Assembly: GCF_921293095.1 (NCBI RefSeq)
Contig: NC_060254.1
Span: 55,412,069-55,476,068 of the forward strand
Reading direction: 5' to 3'
DNA length: 64,000 bases
Source: Ischnura elegans
Lineage: Eukaryota > Arthropoda > Insecta > Odonata > Coenagrionidae
Both the position numbers and the translations under genes were made by a program. The first letter of the stretch is position 1. Each line of letters opens with the position of its first letter. The notes under the pieces are model-generated. The model was given only the letters and a program-made list of their open reading frames with translations, ran no database searches and was not told the DNA's origin. Shown one piece after another: positions 8,941-22,100 of this stretch.

Positions 8941-9683
8941 AATAAATGCTTTAATTATGTTAAATATCAAAGATTTCCACCTAATTAAACCAGAAAATAT
9001 CTTTTATCTTAAGTCTTGGTCTACTGTTAGCCACCGAGAGAAATCAAGATAATCGGTCTAAAATCGATTATTAAGATTTTTTATTATCTCTCGGTGGCTA
9101 CGGACTTCTCCAGCTCCCAACAAAAATTTTCTTCGTCCGCCTCACGAACCTCGATGTCATTTCTGTGCTGTATCTCTTCCTTCTACAGTTTAAAACAAAC
9201 CAGTTGTCATCATCCACCTCGGCCGTTTCGAAGTTACTCTAAGAAGACAGCCGATGATGATGCATAAGGGACAGCGAAGAAGATATGGTGTGGTTTGCTG
9301 GGTCAAGTGGGTATTGCATGGAAGTAATTCGGCTCTGACTAAGGAACTGATAGTTTCGGCGGAGTATAGACGTCATGGTGCGTAAATACGACCAGAGGCG
9401 GTCTGGCCATGTTGGCCAGAGTGCCCTGTGATTAGGGGCCCCTCACAACGCTCTCGTATATCGTGAAGCGTATATGAAAGGGGTAATAAAAATCCTCGAA
9501 AGATTACTTGAACCAACGTTTTATGCTATTAATAAAAATGCTATTTTGTCAATAGTTGATTTATTTATAACAACCTATGTGCGAAATGATTACATAAATA
9601 AAGTAAAGGTGTCAGAAGAATGAAAAGAACCTGATGCTTTTTTGAAAAGGTTATTCGTAAAGTTTATTTAAGTTTTATTTATA
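8941..9683. other. Non-coding, with a hairpin at 9028-9100
   Basis: TAGCCACCGAGAGA at 9028-9041 is exactly mirrored at 9087-9100 around an AT-rich loop. No gene is seen. Confidence 0.5.
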
Positions 9684-10739
9684 TTTCAGTTCAGTATCTA
9701 GGAAAAGTTCACATAATACATAAAAGAGCCATTGTATGTACATTTTTAAGTTTTATAAGCTGCGTTTTTATTTTAAAGATAGAGAACCACGTACATCACT
9801 GTTGCCATTTTATAGTGGCCAGGTAACAGTACATAAATAAGAAAACAAAAGACCAATATAACAAGCAGAAACAAGAATATAATTGACAAAAAAAAGACAA
9901 CCAGAATCTGCAGGAACGAGCTAGTTCGGTGACAGATAAGATAGGCAAAGGCTTACAAAGGATTTAAATGGAAGTGCTAAGTGTGGAGTGAGCGAGTTCA
10001 ACGGAGAAGCCATACGGTAGAAAAACGAACGTTTAGCGAGTGAAAGTCTGGGAATGGATATGCGGATTAGGGGATGAGAATGAGTGGGGCGGGGTGGAAC
10101 TTTAAAATTGATTAAAGAGAGAAATTCAGGGCAGTCTATGATGGGATTGAGAATCTTATAAATAAGTTTTAAATATGCTGTAAGGCTATGGATAGTGAAA
10201 TTATGGATGGTGAGGGAGGAGAGAATAGCGTTAGTGGTCACGCTACGTAGATGCGGCAATCTATTTTTTTACTGTTTTAGCAAATAAATTTCTGACACCG
10301 TCCAGGGATGAGAGATTGGTTTGTGAAGAGACACACCAGATGGGGCAAGAATAGGTAAGAATTGGAAGGACGATGGAAGAAAAAAGTTCGAAGTGCTTCG
10401 GAGTTATTAATTTCAGTATTTGATAGAATGCGTGTGTATGCCGTCTCGTTGTCATTCGTTGCGAATATTTAGTATGTTTTTGGGAAAGTTCAGGGGCGGT
10501 TTGAGGTCGTTGCTTTAGGGATGGGCAAATACTTTCTTCGGAACCGACTCTGTTTGTGCCGTAATTGTCATCCAGTGAAAGGGAATCAGCCCACAAAAAC
10601 TCGTTTCCTGGTCTACATACAACTGAACACGACAACTTCGAGCCATCGGTACAGACCATTTAGATTTCAGTGCAGTATCAAGGAAAAATGCAATAAATAG
10701 ATAAAAACCCCATACTACATTTTTAAGTTTTATAAGGTG
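9684..10739. repeat. About 85-bp direct repeats flanking a LINE fragment
   Basis: 9684-9772 and 10659-10739 are diverged direct repeats (both contain ATTTCAG, CAGTATC and ACATTTTTAAGTTTTATAAG). The DNA between them is the minus-strand LINE piece. This could be a long target duplication or a duplicated flanking segment. Confidence 0.5.
9921..10450 (-). mobile_element. LINE (jockey/CR1-type) C-terminal fragment, minus strand
   Basis: Read on the minus strand, one frame gives SIVLPILTYSCPIW, as in the L-V-R-P-I-L-E-Y-x-S-x-I-W segment after the reverse transcriptase domain. A shifted frame then gives LKLIYKILNPIIDCPEFLSL, INFKVPPRPTHSHPL and a run ending in PLNSLTP. This is the usual carboxy-terminal order of jockey/CR1-like LINEs. 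The two frames show at least one frameshift. It is 5'-truncated. Confidence 0.65.
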
Positions 10740-10769
10740 TAAAATACGTAAAATTATTACGGAGGCTTC

Positions 10770-10915
10770 CGCGGTGATTAAATTAATGATTATTTTTTGG
10801 GTTAATTCCGCGTCGACTCATTTTTGGCGGACGACAGTTTCGGGCGTTTTCCAGCTTCCGAAAGCTCCTGGAAAAATGAGTAGATGCGGAATAGACCCGG
10901 AAACCAATCATCAAT
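10770..10915. repeat. Foldback element
   Basis: GGGTTAATTCCGCGTCGACT on the left is mirrored imperfectly by AATGAGTAGATGCGGAATAG and ACCC on the right; arms are about 35-45 bases. Confidence 0.55.
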
Positions 10916-11460
10916 GCTGCAACGTGTCTAGAAGTTTTACACGTCGATTCAGCATGTTGAACAGGCACGAAAGTAAGATACAAACTGATCTCATCTGATT
11001 TTAAATTGGAAATTTCACATGTATTTGACAATGGTAAAAAAACTGGGTTTTACGGAGAATTTTGAAATAGGAGTGCATTCGAAGTTCTTTGGAGAAAGTC
11101 TGGTGAATGAGTTGGTGCCGGCGATGAACTCACCTTTTCTTAAGTTGAAAGTCCCTCCCCACTCAAAAACCTTGTCCGATGACCCTGACTTGACCTCTGT
11201 CACGTAAATGAGTAACTGTGCATAGTATGGTATAGTAATGAGTAGCTGTGCTGATATGTAACTAGGTATTATAACATAGCTGCTGCATTTTTAATGTTGA
11301 AACAATCATAATGAAAAAGTGTGTACATGAGGGACATTAAATAAGTTTTTGATTTCAGCGCTGCTGATTGGATAACATCAATGGCATTATTTTTATGCCA
11401 GATGGCTTGGGAGACGCGGACCTCATGATTGGCCTGCAAGGAGTCCAGATCTGACACCAT

Positions 11461-11753
11461 GTGACTTTTTTATGGGACTGGGCTAAAGATAAGGTATACC
11501 AGGCAAAACCACACACACTGGAAGAGTTTGAAGCGAGGATTCATGAAGTTATCAACAATATCCTACGCGATTTCCTCCAGAAGACCGGGGCTTCATACCT
11601 GGCCGATACCCCAGGCGCTTACACTAACTTTCAAAGTATGCATCAATATTCTTATATAACACTGTACGTTTTATATTAATTTCAATACATTAGTGGTGTT
11701 AAGATAAAATTTATTCGTATTTTTCAATACCTTATCATATACCAGCCACCCTG
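11461..11753 (+). mobile_element. Tc/mariner-type transposase C-terminus and element end
   Basis: The frame at 11461 reads FLWDWAKDKVYQAKPHTLEE, then a helix with IHEVINNILRDFL and a short tail ending GAYTNF. This matches the end of IS630/Tc1/mariner-like transposases (F-L-W-G-x-x-K-D-x-V-Y then T-L-E-x-L and I). The element end is probably the CCACCCTGTAT at about 11743-11753, a terminal motif frequent in insect Tc/mariner elements. The N-terminus and catalytic DDE region are absent. The preceding stretch 10,916-11,460 shows no supportable feature. Confidence 0.5.
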
Positions 11754-12465
11754 TATGAACCAGGCAAGCTGTTCTTTATTCGGCTTTTGATAACGGCGTG
11801 CAAACTTTGAAACCGGTTGAACGAATGAAATAAGGTGGAAAATTACCTCAGCAGTTCATATCTTGCTACAATGAATTTACACAAATTGAACTCGGCAGCA
11901 ATCGATCTGACAGGCAAGAAATGCGGAATAATTTTGAATTTTAGATCATTTGTGCGTAGTCTAGAACTTTTGATATGCCTCCACCACTTTTATTTACCTG
12001 TTTTGATTTTGCAAAAATAAAATTGTACGCACAGAAAATTGCCATTTCCCTATGTGATTCTTTGACAACGTAACTTCAAGATGTAACTCAAAGGGTTTGC
12101 AGGTGACTTATTTATATTTATCAGTATTTAAAGTCTTTAAACTTAAAACTTTAACACCTGATTTTTGTGTCATGGATCATGACTTGAAAACCTGCAATTA
12201 CCACAAAACCGTGCTACTTTTTGCAGTAATTTATTCCTGGGCCAAGCAACCCGCATGTGGAATACAATACCATTGGAAATGAAACTCGCACCTAACGGAA
12301 AATTCAAAGAACAATTGTACTTATATTTTTTAATTGATGAAAAATGGTGTAAGTAATTCTAATACATACATATGGAATATTACCAAGTTTACGATCAAAT
12401 ATTTCCAAAATAGGTGAATTGAAATGTTACATCGATAAAGTAATACTTGTAAGGACGGAGGTTGG
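11754..12465. other. No feature seen
   Basis: AT-rich, with only short chance ORFs. Confidence 0.4.
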
Positions 12466-13649
12466 CAGGGCCGGTTCTAGACATTTTTCTAATGTAAGAG
12501 CATTCCGTCCCCTAAAAAAAACCTGGGAGGTAGAAGGGATTCTCTCTTGATGCACTAAAAATATATACAAATACTTTTGGGATAAGGGTCGAGACGTAAA
12601 TATCAGCGTGAACTTATAGCGTTCTTGCTCTTATATATTGAATGTGATAGTTTAAGAGCTTAAAAACCAATTTCTTATAAAAATTCAGAGTGAAAAATGT
12701 AAATTTATTTCTTTCTTTAATCCAGTCCAAAAACAGCTCGAGGCCAATTACAGAGGACTCACAATAACAGGAGAAACAATTTAATAATATTAAGCAACCT
12801 AACCAATAATGGGCAAAAAATATTCAACAGTATTTACAAACAAATAACAAAGAATAGTAAATTTCAACGGGTGGTGCGAGGAATAGGGGGAAAATTACGT
12901 TAGTGATGGTGCAAGATGGATGAGGGATGAAAAATAGGATCAAAATTTGGAATACATTTGGCATAGGAGTTAATGGAAGAAGGAAGTCTGAATAGAAAAG
13001 AACGTTTAGAGAGAGAAAGGCGGGGGTTGAAACAATGAAATAGGTCACTCGTCCTCGTCGCACGCGAAGGAATACGAAGCGAAAAAAAGAAAGAAGGTCA
13101 GATATTCTGTATTTGCCATTAATGATATTTAAGAAGAGTCTCCGGTCATTGAGGATACGGCGATCAGCTAAAGTAGCAATGCCAAGAGAGGATCTAACCT
13201 TGTTGAGGGAGAAGTTACGAAAAGGCAAGTGGCGGTAGCGGACAATAGAAAGGAAAAAATTCAACGGCGATTCTAGGAGCTTAGTGAAGAAAGTGGGTCC
13301 GTAGACCAGATTTGGATACAGTATTCTAGGACCGGAGAGACACAGGAAAGGAAGAAGGTGCGTAGAGCAATTAAATCCAACACCTCACTGTGGCGATACA
13401 TCATACCCACCAAAGACATAGCTCGGTAGCATAGCCAATGGATCAATAAATACAACACAATTCAGCTTTCAATAAATCCAAAAATTTATTTATTCGACAA
13501 ATCGAAACAAACCTTCGGAGTTTACACTTAGAGCACTAAAAAGATTTTTGTAGTTTCATTCCGGCAAATTCGTATTGAACATTGGACTGAGCGCTCGGGT
13601 GCCCCCTTTTCCTTGGCCCCCTACGCGGCCGCGTGCTTTGCCGGCCCTG
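12466..13649. mobile_element. 1.18-kb hAT-like element with perfect 8-bp target duplication
   Basis: Ends CAGGGCCGG and its mirror CCGGCCCTG. The 8-base duplication GAGGTTGG lies at 12458-12465 and 13650-13657. No hAT transposase is seen. The middle is occupied by a minus-strand LINE remnant, so the element was invaded after, or captured DNA before, its own insertion. Confidence 0.75.
12824..13458 (-). mobile_element. LINE C-terminal fragment inside the hAT-like element, minus strand
   Basis: Minus-strand frames read RTFFLSCVSPVLEYCIQIWS followed, after a frameshift, by RYRHLPFRNFSLNKVRSSLG, LADRRILNDRRLFLNIING, and an F-R-V-x-x-R-x-x-R-V-T step. This is the same C-terminal order as the LINE at 9921 (L-x-R-P-V-L-E-Y, then D-x-x-F-L-x-x-I-L-N-G, then R-x-P). 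Decayed and 5'-truncated. Confidence 0.65.
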
Positions 13650-14164
13650 GAGGTTGGTGCGATGGAGGTAGGTGAGGTGGGTTGCTATTTCTTGTGCTAT
13701 CACTGCCAACCATTCAGACATTATGTCATATATGCCACTCTTTATTTCTGTAATGGTCTCCTGTACTGTTTGGAAATGTAACCGTGTAATTTTTTTAACT
13801 GAGAGAATGCATTCATGAAACAACTGTAATACATGTCCGTCCGTAATAGAGTCCGAAGGACTAGATTCTTGAAATAAATACTATTCCATGGCTCTCTCAA
13901 TACACTCTGGAGCACATAGTGGTCGTTGTTTTGGAGGCGGGCGGCAGTTCATTACTTTCCGACACGCCTTGGTACCATATAATGCCTCTCAGAGATAATG
14001 CGTCTGCCTCATGTCTAAAATAATGTCTCTAAGTGATATGATATGCGCTCACAAGTGACTTTTGGATAACCGCGTTAAAGATTACAATATTATCAATTTC
14101 TTCCACAAATTACGGGGGTTCTTATTATCCTATCCGCTAGACTTTTCATAGTGACCTATTTCTT

Positions 14165-14405
14165 CTCTCTTATTTAGTTTATAACATGTCTTATGTAACT
14201 CATTCGGGGCTGTCCCTTGCCCGTCTTCCTTTCCACCTGTCCTTCTACGATTGTTTCTATCAGACCATCATGCCCCATAATGTGGCCAACTAAGTTATCC
14301 CGTGTTCTCCTTAAGGTTTTTGGAAGACTTCTCTTTTCTCCCACTCTTTTTAGCACTTCCTCATTACTTACTCGTTCGATCCATTTTATCTGCGTAATTT
14401 TTCTG
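14165..14405 (-). mobile_element. LINE C-terminus, RTE/CR1-type, minus strand
   Basis: The minus strand encodes SNEEVLKRVGEKRSLPKTLR, then RDNLVGHIMGHDGLIETIVE and GQVERKTGKGQPRMSYI. This is the carboxy end that follows the WVWRRME-type segment of the 5.6-8.9 kb LINE family. Confidence 0.7.
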
Positions 14406-15627
14406 TATCACCACGTTTAGAATGCTTTCACTCCGTATTTCTCTGCATCTGTCAGTATCCAATCCTAGATCCCATGGAGAAATATGGTTCATATGAAGTA
14501 TGTCATGGGGAAAATGTGAGCTTCAGGGAATGAATATGGCCAATTATCGTGAGTAAAATTTCTCATTCACATTAATACAACTTAACTCCCCGCTACTTTC
14601 AGCTATTAAGGATCAGTTACATACCATCCACGAGGCCTTAAAAGTGATTTTTTTACAATGGCATTAAACTGATGTGCTACTGCGCTTATTTCATTTTATA
14701 TGCTCTTCCTCGCATCATTTTAATCCTTACTTCAGAATGTAGTTTTCCTTCTACGAAATTAATTATTTATTGGTTTCTCAATATTTTTTCGGAGCAGTTT
14801 CTCTATTTATTTCAAAATAATTTTTATTCCCATTACCAGCGAATTTAAGTCACCAGTCAAATCTAATATTCACCTATTCATTATGTGTTTTTGGACCATG
14901 CATGTATGTGCATAGATATTTTCGAACAAATGGTAAAACAAATGTAAAGCAGGTACAATTCATGCCACGGGTAATATTGCGAGCCATGATTCTCGCATAC
15001 GTTTCACAAAAGGGGTTTTTACACTACGCGAAAGCACACGTATCTATTTTTCTCGAATATTCACGTACACGGGTAGGTACAGGCACACCAAAAACAGTTA
15101 TTCACAGTTTTTCTCTGAAATTAGGCCTCGAATTCAATAAAAAATGCCTTGCGCTTAATATTTTATGGACTGATGAAGACTTGACTGGCAAATAAAGCAC
15201 TCATATCTGCTGACATTGCATATGCAAAGGAAATTCAGAACGAAAGGATAATAGTGCTGAATTTATGCGCATTATTAATGGATTCAGTCAATTCAGCAAA
15301 CGATAGAAACATAATTATTAAATCACCTCAAACTAAAAACCGGTATATTCTTCTGCGAAAATCACAATTCTGTGTATGTGCATATTATTTTCAGTTGCCA
15401 AGAAAACGGCCTTTCTTGGTACTCCAGCCATTCCGAAAAAAATAATTAACAATATTGATTTTTAAGAAGATTAAATAATTAAGATTGGACGAAAATGTGC
15501 GATGATAATTTTCTGAAACAATTAATCTCAAAATGGGTGAGATTGCGAAATCATAGGGTTAATTCTCGCTCAAAGCTGTCTTTTAATTGAGTTCAGAGGT
15601 AAGACAATTATCATCGCATATTTTCGT
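14406..15627. other. No feature seen
   Basis: AT-rich. ORFs such as 14902-15195 have no recognisable domain. Confidence 0.4.
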
Positions 15628-15860
15628 CAAACCTGAATTATTTAGTGTCGTAAAATATCCGGAGTATTAAATAAAAGGTTGAAAAAGCTTGATACCCAAG
15701 AAAACCGTTTACATGGTTACTGCGAAGTGCAATAAAAAAGATATTTGTGGTGAGATAGCTCAGTAACTAGGGAGTTTCGACACCCTGATTATGAACAAAT
15801 AATGCTAAAAATGATCTCCCCCTACCACCTTCTGAAGAATTGCAGATTCCTCTTGAAACA
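15628..15860 (+). repeat. Interspersed repeat, copy 1 (ends GAAACACCCTGT)
   Basis: Aligns with 48437-48690. Shared blocks are GATACCCA, CATGGTTAC/CATGGTAAC, AGTGCA, CAGTAACTA, the CCACCTYCTGAAG box, TGCAGATTCCTC and GAAACACCCTGT. The CACCCTGT end suggests the terminus of a DNA transposon. Confidence 0.65.
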
Positions 15861-17272
15861 CCCTGTGACACAATGAATTCAATTACTTATGTTTATCGGT
15901 TTATTAGTCACAGCTTTTGTAAATATTCGTTCCGTAAAGAATGGTTAATACGTTTCAATAAATCGAGTTGTATTTTGTTGCTATAATTGCGAATCGTGAG
16001 TTACCGTACACGTAGAACAACTCAAAAGTTTCTATTCGTAAGTCGTTTATTGGGCATTACATTAATGACCTGGTGAAATTCTCCATCAATATTTCATTTG
16101 TGTCTTTTTGAGTGTTTGCATTATATTCTTAGCATTATAAGCACTGGAATAAATAATTGATTTTCTCAACTTGTACGAGAAGAAAGAAGGTTGGAAATAC
16201 AGTTTCCCATTTCCTTACGTTTTTGACAGGTAGCTATAGGTCCATGCTTTCTTTCAACCATTCCCATGCATATAAGTGATTAGTCTTGAAATTAGTTGCG
16301 TAAGCCGAAAGGCAGTAAAACCGGCGTAAAATGCTAATAATATTTATTATTACTCAGAAACGGAACTGGATGTGTATTAATCTCTCCAGCATGAGAAACT
16401 TCAGTGAGCCAAGAAAGAGGACCTGTATTTGGACCACCATCATCTATTGTCGTTATGCGTGCCCTTACAAAATTGAAAAAGGGAAAAATGCATAAAATTA
16501 TCGGTAACTAAATAGAGTTAACAGGAGTATCTCATAGATTTATGACATAAAAAAGAATTCTTTTGGACTGCATTTTTTAGGGGTACTTTTGGGGTTTCAA
16601 ATACGAATATGCAGCTATTGAGTTAAATAGAACATGCTTTAATGGTTACTCTTGGTATGCCGAATTTTTTTATAGGAACTCAATTTTTCCAGGAATATTT
16701 GCCAAAATCAAAATCAAGGCTAATTTTATCTCAACTTTCTTTAAACTGCTTTGTATCTCCATTGACAATGTTCAGAAGACCTTACGCTAAAACCTCTCAT
16801 ATCGAAACTAATGGAATTACTTAATTAGCGTGAAAACTTTGTTTGGGTAGTCGGACCATCGCCTTTTTTTCTCGCTTATATATTTACATTTCCTTATGCA
16901 AGGATATCCTTCATTATGCATAATTCCCTCTTCGCCTGGGCTGATTCTACTGACGATTTCTGTATTAATTATTTCGCTGATTACTAGGTCTCCCCGAAAA
17001 CAAATATTTCAGCTCTTCAAATCTTCGTCTCGATTGTTAAATTTTATATTGGGCTCCTTCTACTCTAATACCAGCTAATATTTGAGTTTGGTTCGTATTG
17101 ATTTTCAGCTGAAATTTGTCCATTCTCTTTTCCATATTGACCAGAATCTTGTTCAAACGCCTCTCTGTCACCGCTATTCAGGGCTATGAAATTGGATTCG
17201 CATTTACTTGTCATGTTGTTTATGGTAGTTAATTTTCTTCTTGGAGGAAATGCAGAATTAAGCACTACTCTC
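15861..17272. other. No feature seen
   Basis: AT-rich DNA without supportable ORF, RNA or repeat. Confidence 0.4.
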
Positions 17273-17573
17273 CAGGGGCGCAGCTGGGAATTAAGTGTAG
17301 GGAGGTTTTAGGCGCAACTGATACTGTGGGGTCTGAGAGTGTGGAATACCCACCAGGGTAAACTGGAGGTGCGGGGGCCCTCCCCCAGAAAATTTTTCAG
17401 ATAAATGGTTCAAAATGGTGAGTTTTAAGGCTTTCTGAGGGATATTTTATTAATCCTTACGCTATTCTATTTGTAATATTAATCCAATTAAGTGAAATAG
17501 ATTAAACTTAAAAATTTCTCTGAGCTCTGGGGGGGGTGTTTTAACCCCAAACCTCCCCCTCGCTGCGCCATTG
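17273..17573 (+). mobile_element. hAT MITE, family A copy 1
   Basis: Ends CAGGGGCGCAGCT and GCTGCGCCATTG. The flanking octamers CTACTCTC and CTGCTTTC match at 6/8, an aged 8-bp duplication. Aligns over its length with 57217-57521. Confidence 0.75.
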
Positions 17574-18152
17574 CTGCTTTCAATCCAGAAATAACACCTT
17601 CGTTGGCTGAATTGAATACTACTGGGAAGATATAACTTATTGCAGTATTCATATAATTTACATCGACTAATTTCCTTATTCTCTTTAATTTGCTCAGTTT
17701 TTCGTGCGCCTTCAAATTGCTCAGTGCACACATAATAATGACAACGACAACATACCAGTAAAGATGGTAAATTTTGTAGTACAATTAACCCACGACGTAA
17801 TGTCCGTGGAGAGAGAGATTAACCTAATAAAAGGATTTTACGACTGAAATTTTAAAAATATGCGTAAATTAATTTATGCCAGATTCCACCCCGTAGAAAT
17901 ATCGGAAGAGGGATTAATAACACATAAATTTATAATGATTTTTGAAGCTGAAATTTTAAAAATATATACCCAATCTTGGGCATAAGGCAGTGTTGCTCCA
18001 AACTTACCAGTGTGGAAATATTCAATAGCCAATAAAACTTAGACAATTTTGGATATGTGATTATTTTTCAGTTGGCGTCAACCAGCTGTTTGCACATATA
18101 AGAAATAAATGTTACTGAGGCAGGCATGATATGACATCCTGATTAATAAAAA

Positions 18153-18313
18153 AGAGAGATGGAAATTTTCCACAAATTTATTTCACGACTCACGAAGCGT
18201 TTCGATCTTTCAGGAGTCAGGACCGTCATTGTACTTGAGAATGACCTGACGGTCTAAACACGTCGGGCGTTTGTGAAATGAATTTGTGGAATATTGCCAT
18301 CTCTTTTTTTCAT
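18153..18313. mobile_element. Foldback element, family E copy
   Basis: AAAGAGAGATGG and the ATTTTCCACAAATT block on the left are mirrored by the right end GAATTTGTGGAATATTGCCATCTCTTTT. Shares GTGGAATATTGCCATCT with the palindrome at 21534. Confidence 0.6.
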
Positions 18314-19112
18314 AAATCACATAAGAAATATATTGCTTCTTTAACTAAGGATGCATGGACATATGTGCTTTTTGAAAAATACATATGTTGCAACTTGATA
18401 TTGACAAAGACATGAAAACATGTCAATAATATTTTAGAATTTAACAATACTTTTCGTCATGAAGAACGTTTTACGTATGGGATCCACGCCCGATAGATTA
18501 ATACAGAGAAATTCAAAATGGCCATTTATAGCACTTCAAAACAATATTTAGATATTTAACAAATATCTAAATCCGTAAAATTAAATTCTCGTGATATTCT
18601 GTCCGCGTAAAACATTGTAAATTGTGATTAACCGATACTGTGTGGTATAAAAAATAAACTCATGTTAGAAGCTGCTCGAGTATCAATTATCGATAACAGG
18701 TATAAATATTTAATTAAGATATTTAACAGAGTGTACTAGAATACTGGTAGTCCATTTTCCTCCTGATTATTAGCTAAGATTTATCAAATGTAACGCATCA
18801 AAATTCTTTATATTTTCAAAAATGAACCAGTCCTAAATATTTTTCTTGCACGATTTCAGTAGCTTAATAATAGTAGAGGAAATAAAATGAAATTAATATA
18901 AGTTATTTTCTAGTTAATAAGAAATCGTAAGCTTGAAATATCGATGCTGTGTCAAGTATGTTCACAGCAACATTTTGAAACTCGCGCGTTGGGGAACAAA
19001 CGAAGACCTAAATTGCAATTCCGCACGTGACAATGATTTTGTTTCCATTTCCGGTTAGCTCCTCTTACGTCGGATTGGGGTTGTAGTCAGCTGTGAACTG
19101 TCATCATCCAAA

Positions 19113-22100
19113 ATGGTTAGTATTCACTTTGCTACTATTGTGGTCGTGATTTAGGGCTGCGGGAGTAGCATAGCAGTTAAACGGGACCTTGAACATCGTA
19201 CATTAGCCGGGTATAGCCTAACATAAGCGTATTTTTCAGTCGTTCATGGAGAAAATAGGCGCCATGATGCAGAGGCCAGGGGAAGATGCTCAGCCAAAAG
19301 ATGATGTCCCTTGGTGGATGAAATATGCTGGCAGGGGATTGGGAACTGTTGGTGGAATAAGTATGAAATTTGAATATTTGTTTGTCATATAATTTGTTCC
19401 TTAGTTCCGGTGTAATACCCATATGTTCGTAAATTTCATTCTCCCAGTTGCCATCGGACTTGGTTTGTGGAACTGTTTCGGTATAATATTAGCCAATGTG
19501 TGGTGTCTTCTTGGTGGAATTTGGCAAATGTAAGTTATATATAATTAACCTTTCGTTAGGTTTTTGCAAAATTTGTGTTCGCATATGGATTGCATATATA
19601 TATATAATGAATGTTTACTTTAACAGGCTGGCAGGATTTCTAGTCGTTGTGGTTGAAGCTCCCTGCTGTTGCATGTTTATTGATTTCGTGCAAAACATCA
19701 GTGAATGGGTCGATAGAAAGCCATATTTTTATCGTGCCGTTGGTTATGCCGGGTGAGTAACAAGAAAAGTAACTTTTATTTTTTGTGGTAGTTGAATCAA
19801 ACAAGAATTATGCGAAATAAATTTCTTGAATCCTTTCCAGTATCGCACTGCCAGGGATTTTCATGTGCCCCGGACTTGGGAGTATATTTGGCAGTGGTCT
19901 CATATTCGGAACTGGAGTGATTTATGGATTGATGTCCCTCGGCAAAAAGTAAGGAAATTTTCTATTGTATTGTTAATTCTTCGTTAAAAATGCACTGCGA
20001 AGTTATAAGGACTCGGGTATCTTTCATTCTAAGTAACTTCAAGGGTAACATTTTATGTGCCTCTACATACTGATTGTTGTCAGGTTTTGCATGTTCATTG
20101 TGGTTTTTATTGACGAACTAATGACTAACCCGTTAAATATGTTATCAGCATAGAGCTAATCTTTCAAAGCTGATTTATTTATGTAATGCCTTGTCTTCCA
20201 TTTTCTGTACTCTTTATTGATTTTTTTCCATGTTAAAATTTAGCTAGAAGGTCCAAGGTGAAGGTGCTAATGCTTTAGGATGCTCAATTTTGCTCATGTT
20301 TAGCTTAAAATGGCAGCATATTTTTATTAAATTTAAAATACATTTGCCCTTATCATTTTTTCCCGGATATTTGTGTATCCAAAAGGGTTGGAGCATCAGG
20401 TTGTATAAAATTTTCTTATGTTGATGTTTAAATATTGAAGTAAAATTTTTATATTTATAGTTATTTGCCAATTTACTTATCTTTTTGTTAGTCAAAATAC
20501 ATCCAGTACTTTAAGGAATGTGTATATCTTGCAGATAACCAAAATCATGTGAGGCCTATCATGTTATATGGCTTGCATCGTTAAGTCATGTGATGTGTCA
20601 GTTATTTTACAAAAATTGTGCTGGTATTTGAGGCAGCATAGTGAAGGCTACATTTGTAATGTGTAACCTCAGCGTTTTTTGAGTTTTTTGTGGACTCTTA
20701 TGAATCAATGAAATTCAGTATTAAAATTTTTTCCCTCTTTATACATTTAATGTATCTTTGATACTCCTTTTACAGTCTCATATACAGTAATGAAGTGATT
20801 GAAGTTCAAGGGAATATTATTTGGGCTATTATTAGAATATCTTAAAATAATAAAATATTCGTGCATGATGCTGGTATTTTGTATAAAATGTTCATGAATG
20901 TGTGTCAATTTTGTCATTAATAGTGAGTGGTAGGTCGTGTTTTGCATCTCGCTGTGTAAAGGAGTAAAGTTTAGATAGAATTAAATTTTTTGGTGAAAAC
21001 AATTTGAACTTGGAGGTGTGAAGTTAGATGCCACTAATTGTATTTCAAGGAAGTATAATTTCATTTTGTATTGAAACTACAATTTTTCGAGTTTTTTCTA
21101 CTTTGAATCGTAAATGCAATTTTTGATGATAAGTTTTTTTATGAACGAAAGTTCAGAAATAAAGAATTTGTCTCAGAATTGTTAAAGAAAGTAATTTTAG
21201 CTAGGGCTTTTTACTACTTACGGTTTCTTGACGTTGAATTCTGGTTGAGTGATACCTGTTCAAGTAGCTTGTTTGATTTTTCACTGTATTTGGCGTTTTC
21301 TGAGGAAGGCTACATGGGTTGTCCACAATATCATTTGGTGCATTTTAATAGACGAGTCGTCCTTTGTCCTTGGGAGTTACTGCTTTTATTGTGACTTTTA
21401 AATGTGGATGGGAAATGCCACAGTTTTGAATCATCGTATAGCAAGTACATACATGAGTGTGTTTGATTTCTTTCAAGCCCTCTTTTTCCTAGTACCTCCC
21501 TATACATAGTTATGAGATTTTTTAAATGTTTAAGTTTTAAAAATAACACAAAGATGGCAGTATTCCACAGGTTAATTTTCCGTACAACGCGCTTCGACCG
21601 TTAGGTCATTATCAACTACAATAATTAATATTGTAATTGATAATGACCTAACGGTCGAAACGCGTTGTACGGAAAATAAACCTGTGGAATATTGCCATCT
21701 TTGTGTTATTTTTAAAACATAGAATGTCATTCCACTATATAACGCCTGCTTCTGTTACTTTTATAGTTATGAGAATCCGTACATTGGAATACATAATTTT
21801 CTCTTGTAAATTTTTACTTCAGAGAATTTTAATAATTCCATTGATGCCTACAAATTAAATTAAAGAAAACCCTCTTTTCATTATTCAGAGACTTACTGTA
21901 GAGAAGCTCCTTCCAATTATTTACCTGCCTCCTAAAATTAAAGGAGGAAATAAACTTTTGCTTAACTTTAAATGGCTTTCACTAAATAGGAGATAATACA
22001 ACTTCAAAGTCACTGTTGCTTACATTGAGGTTATCGGGGTTTCCTGGCTTTGGGATATCAGATCATTAACACATTGCGTACGGATGGTAAGAATTCTCGT

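Noticed and set aside
9684-10739. LTR retrotransposon with short LTRs
   Set aside because: The direct repeats lack TG...CA ends and enclose LINE, not gag-pol, sequence.
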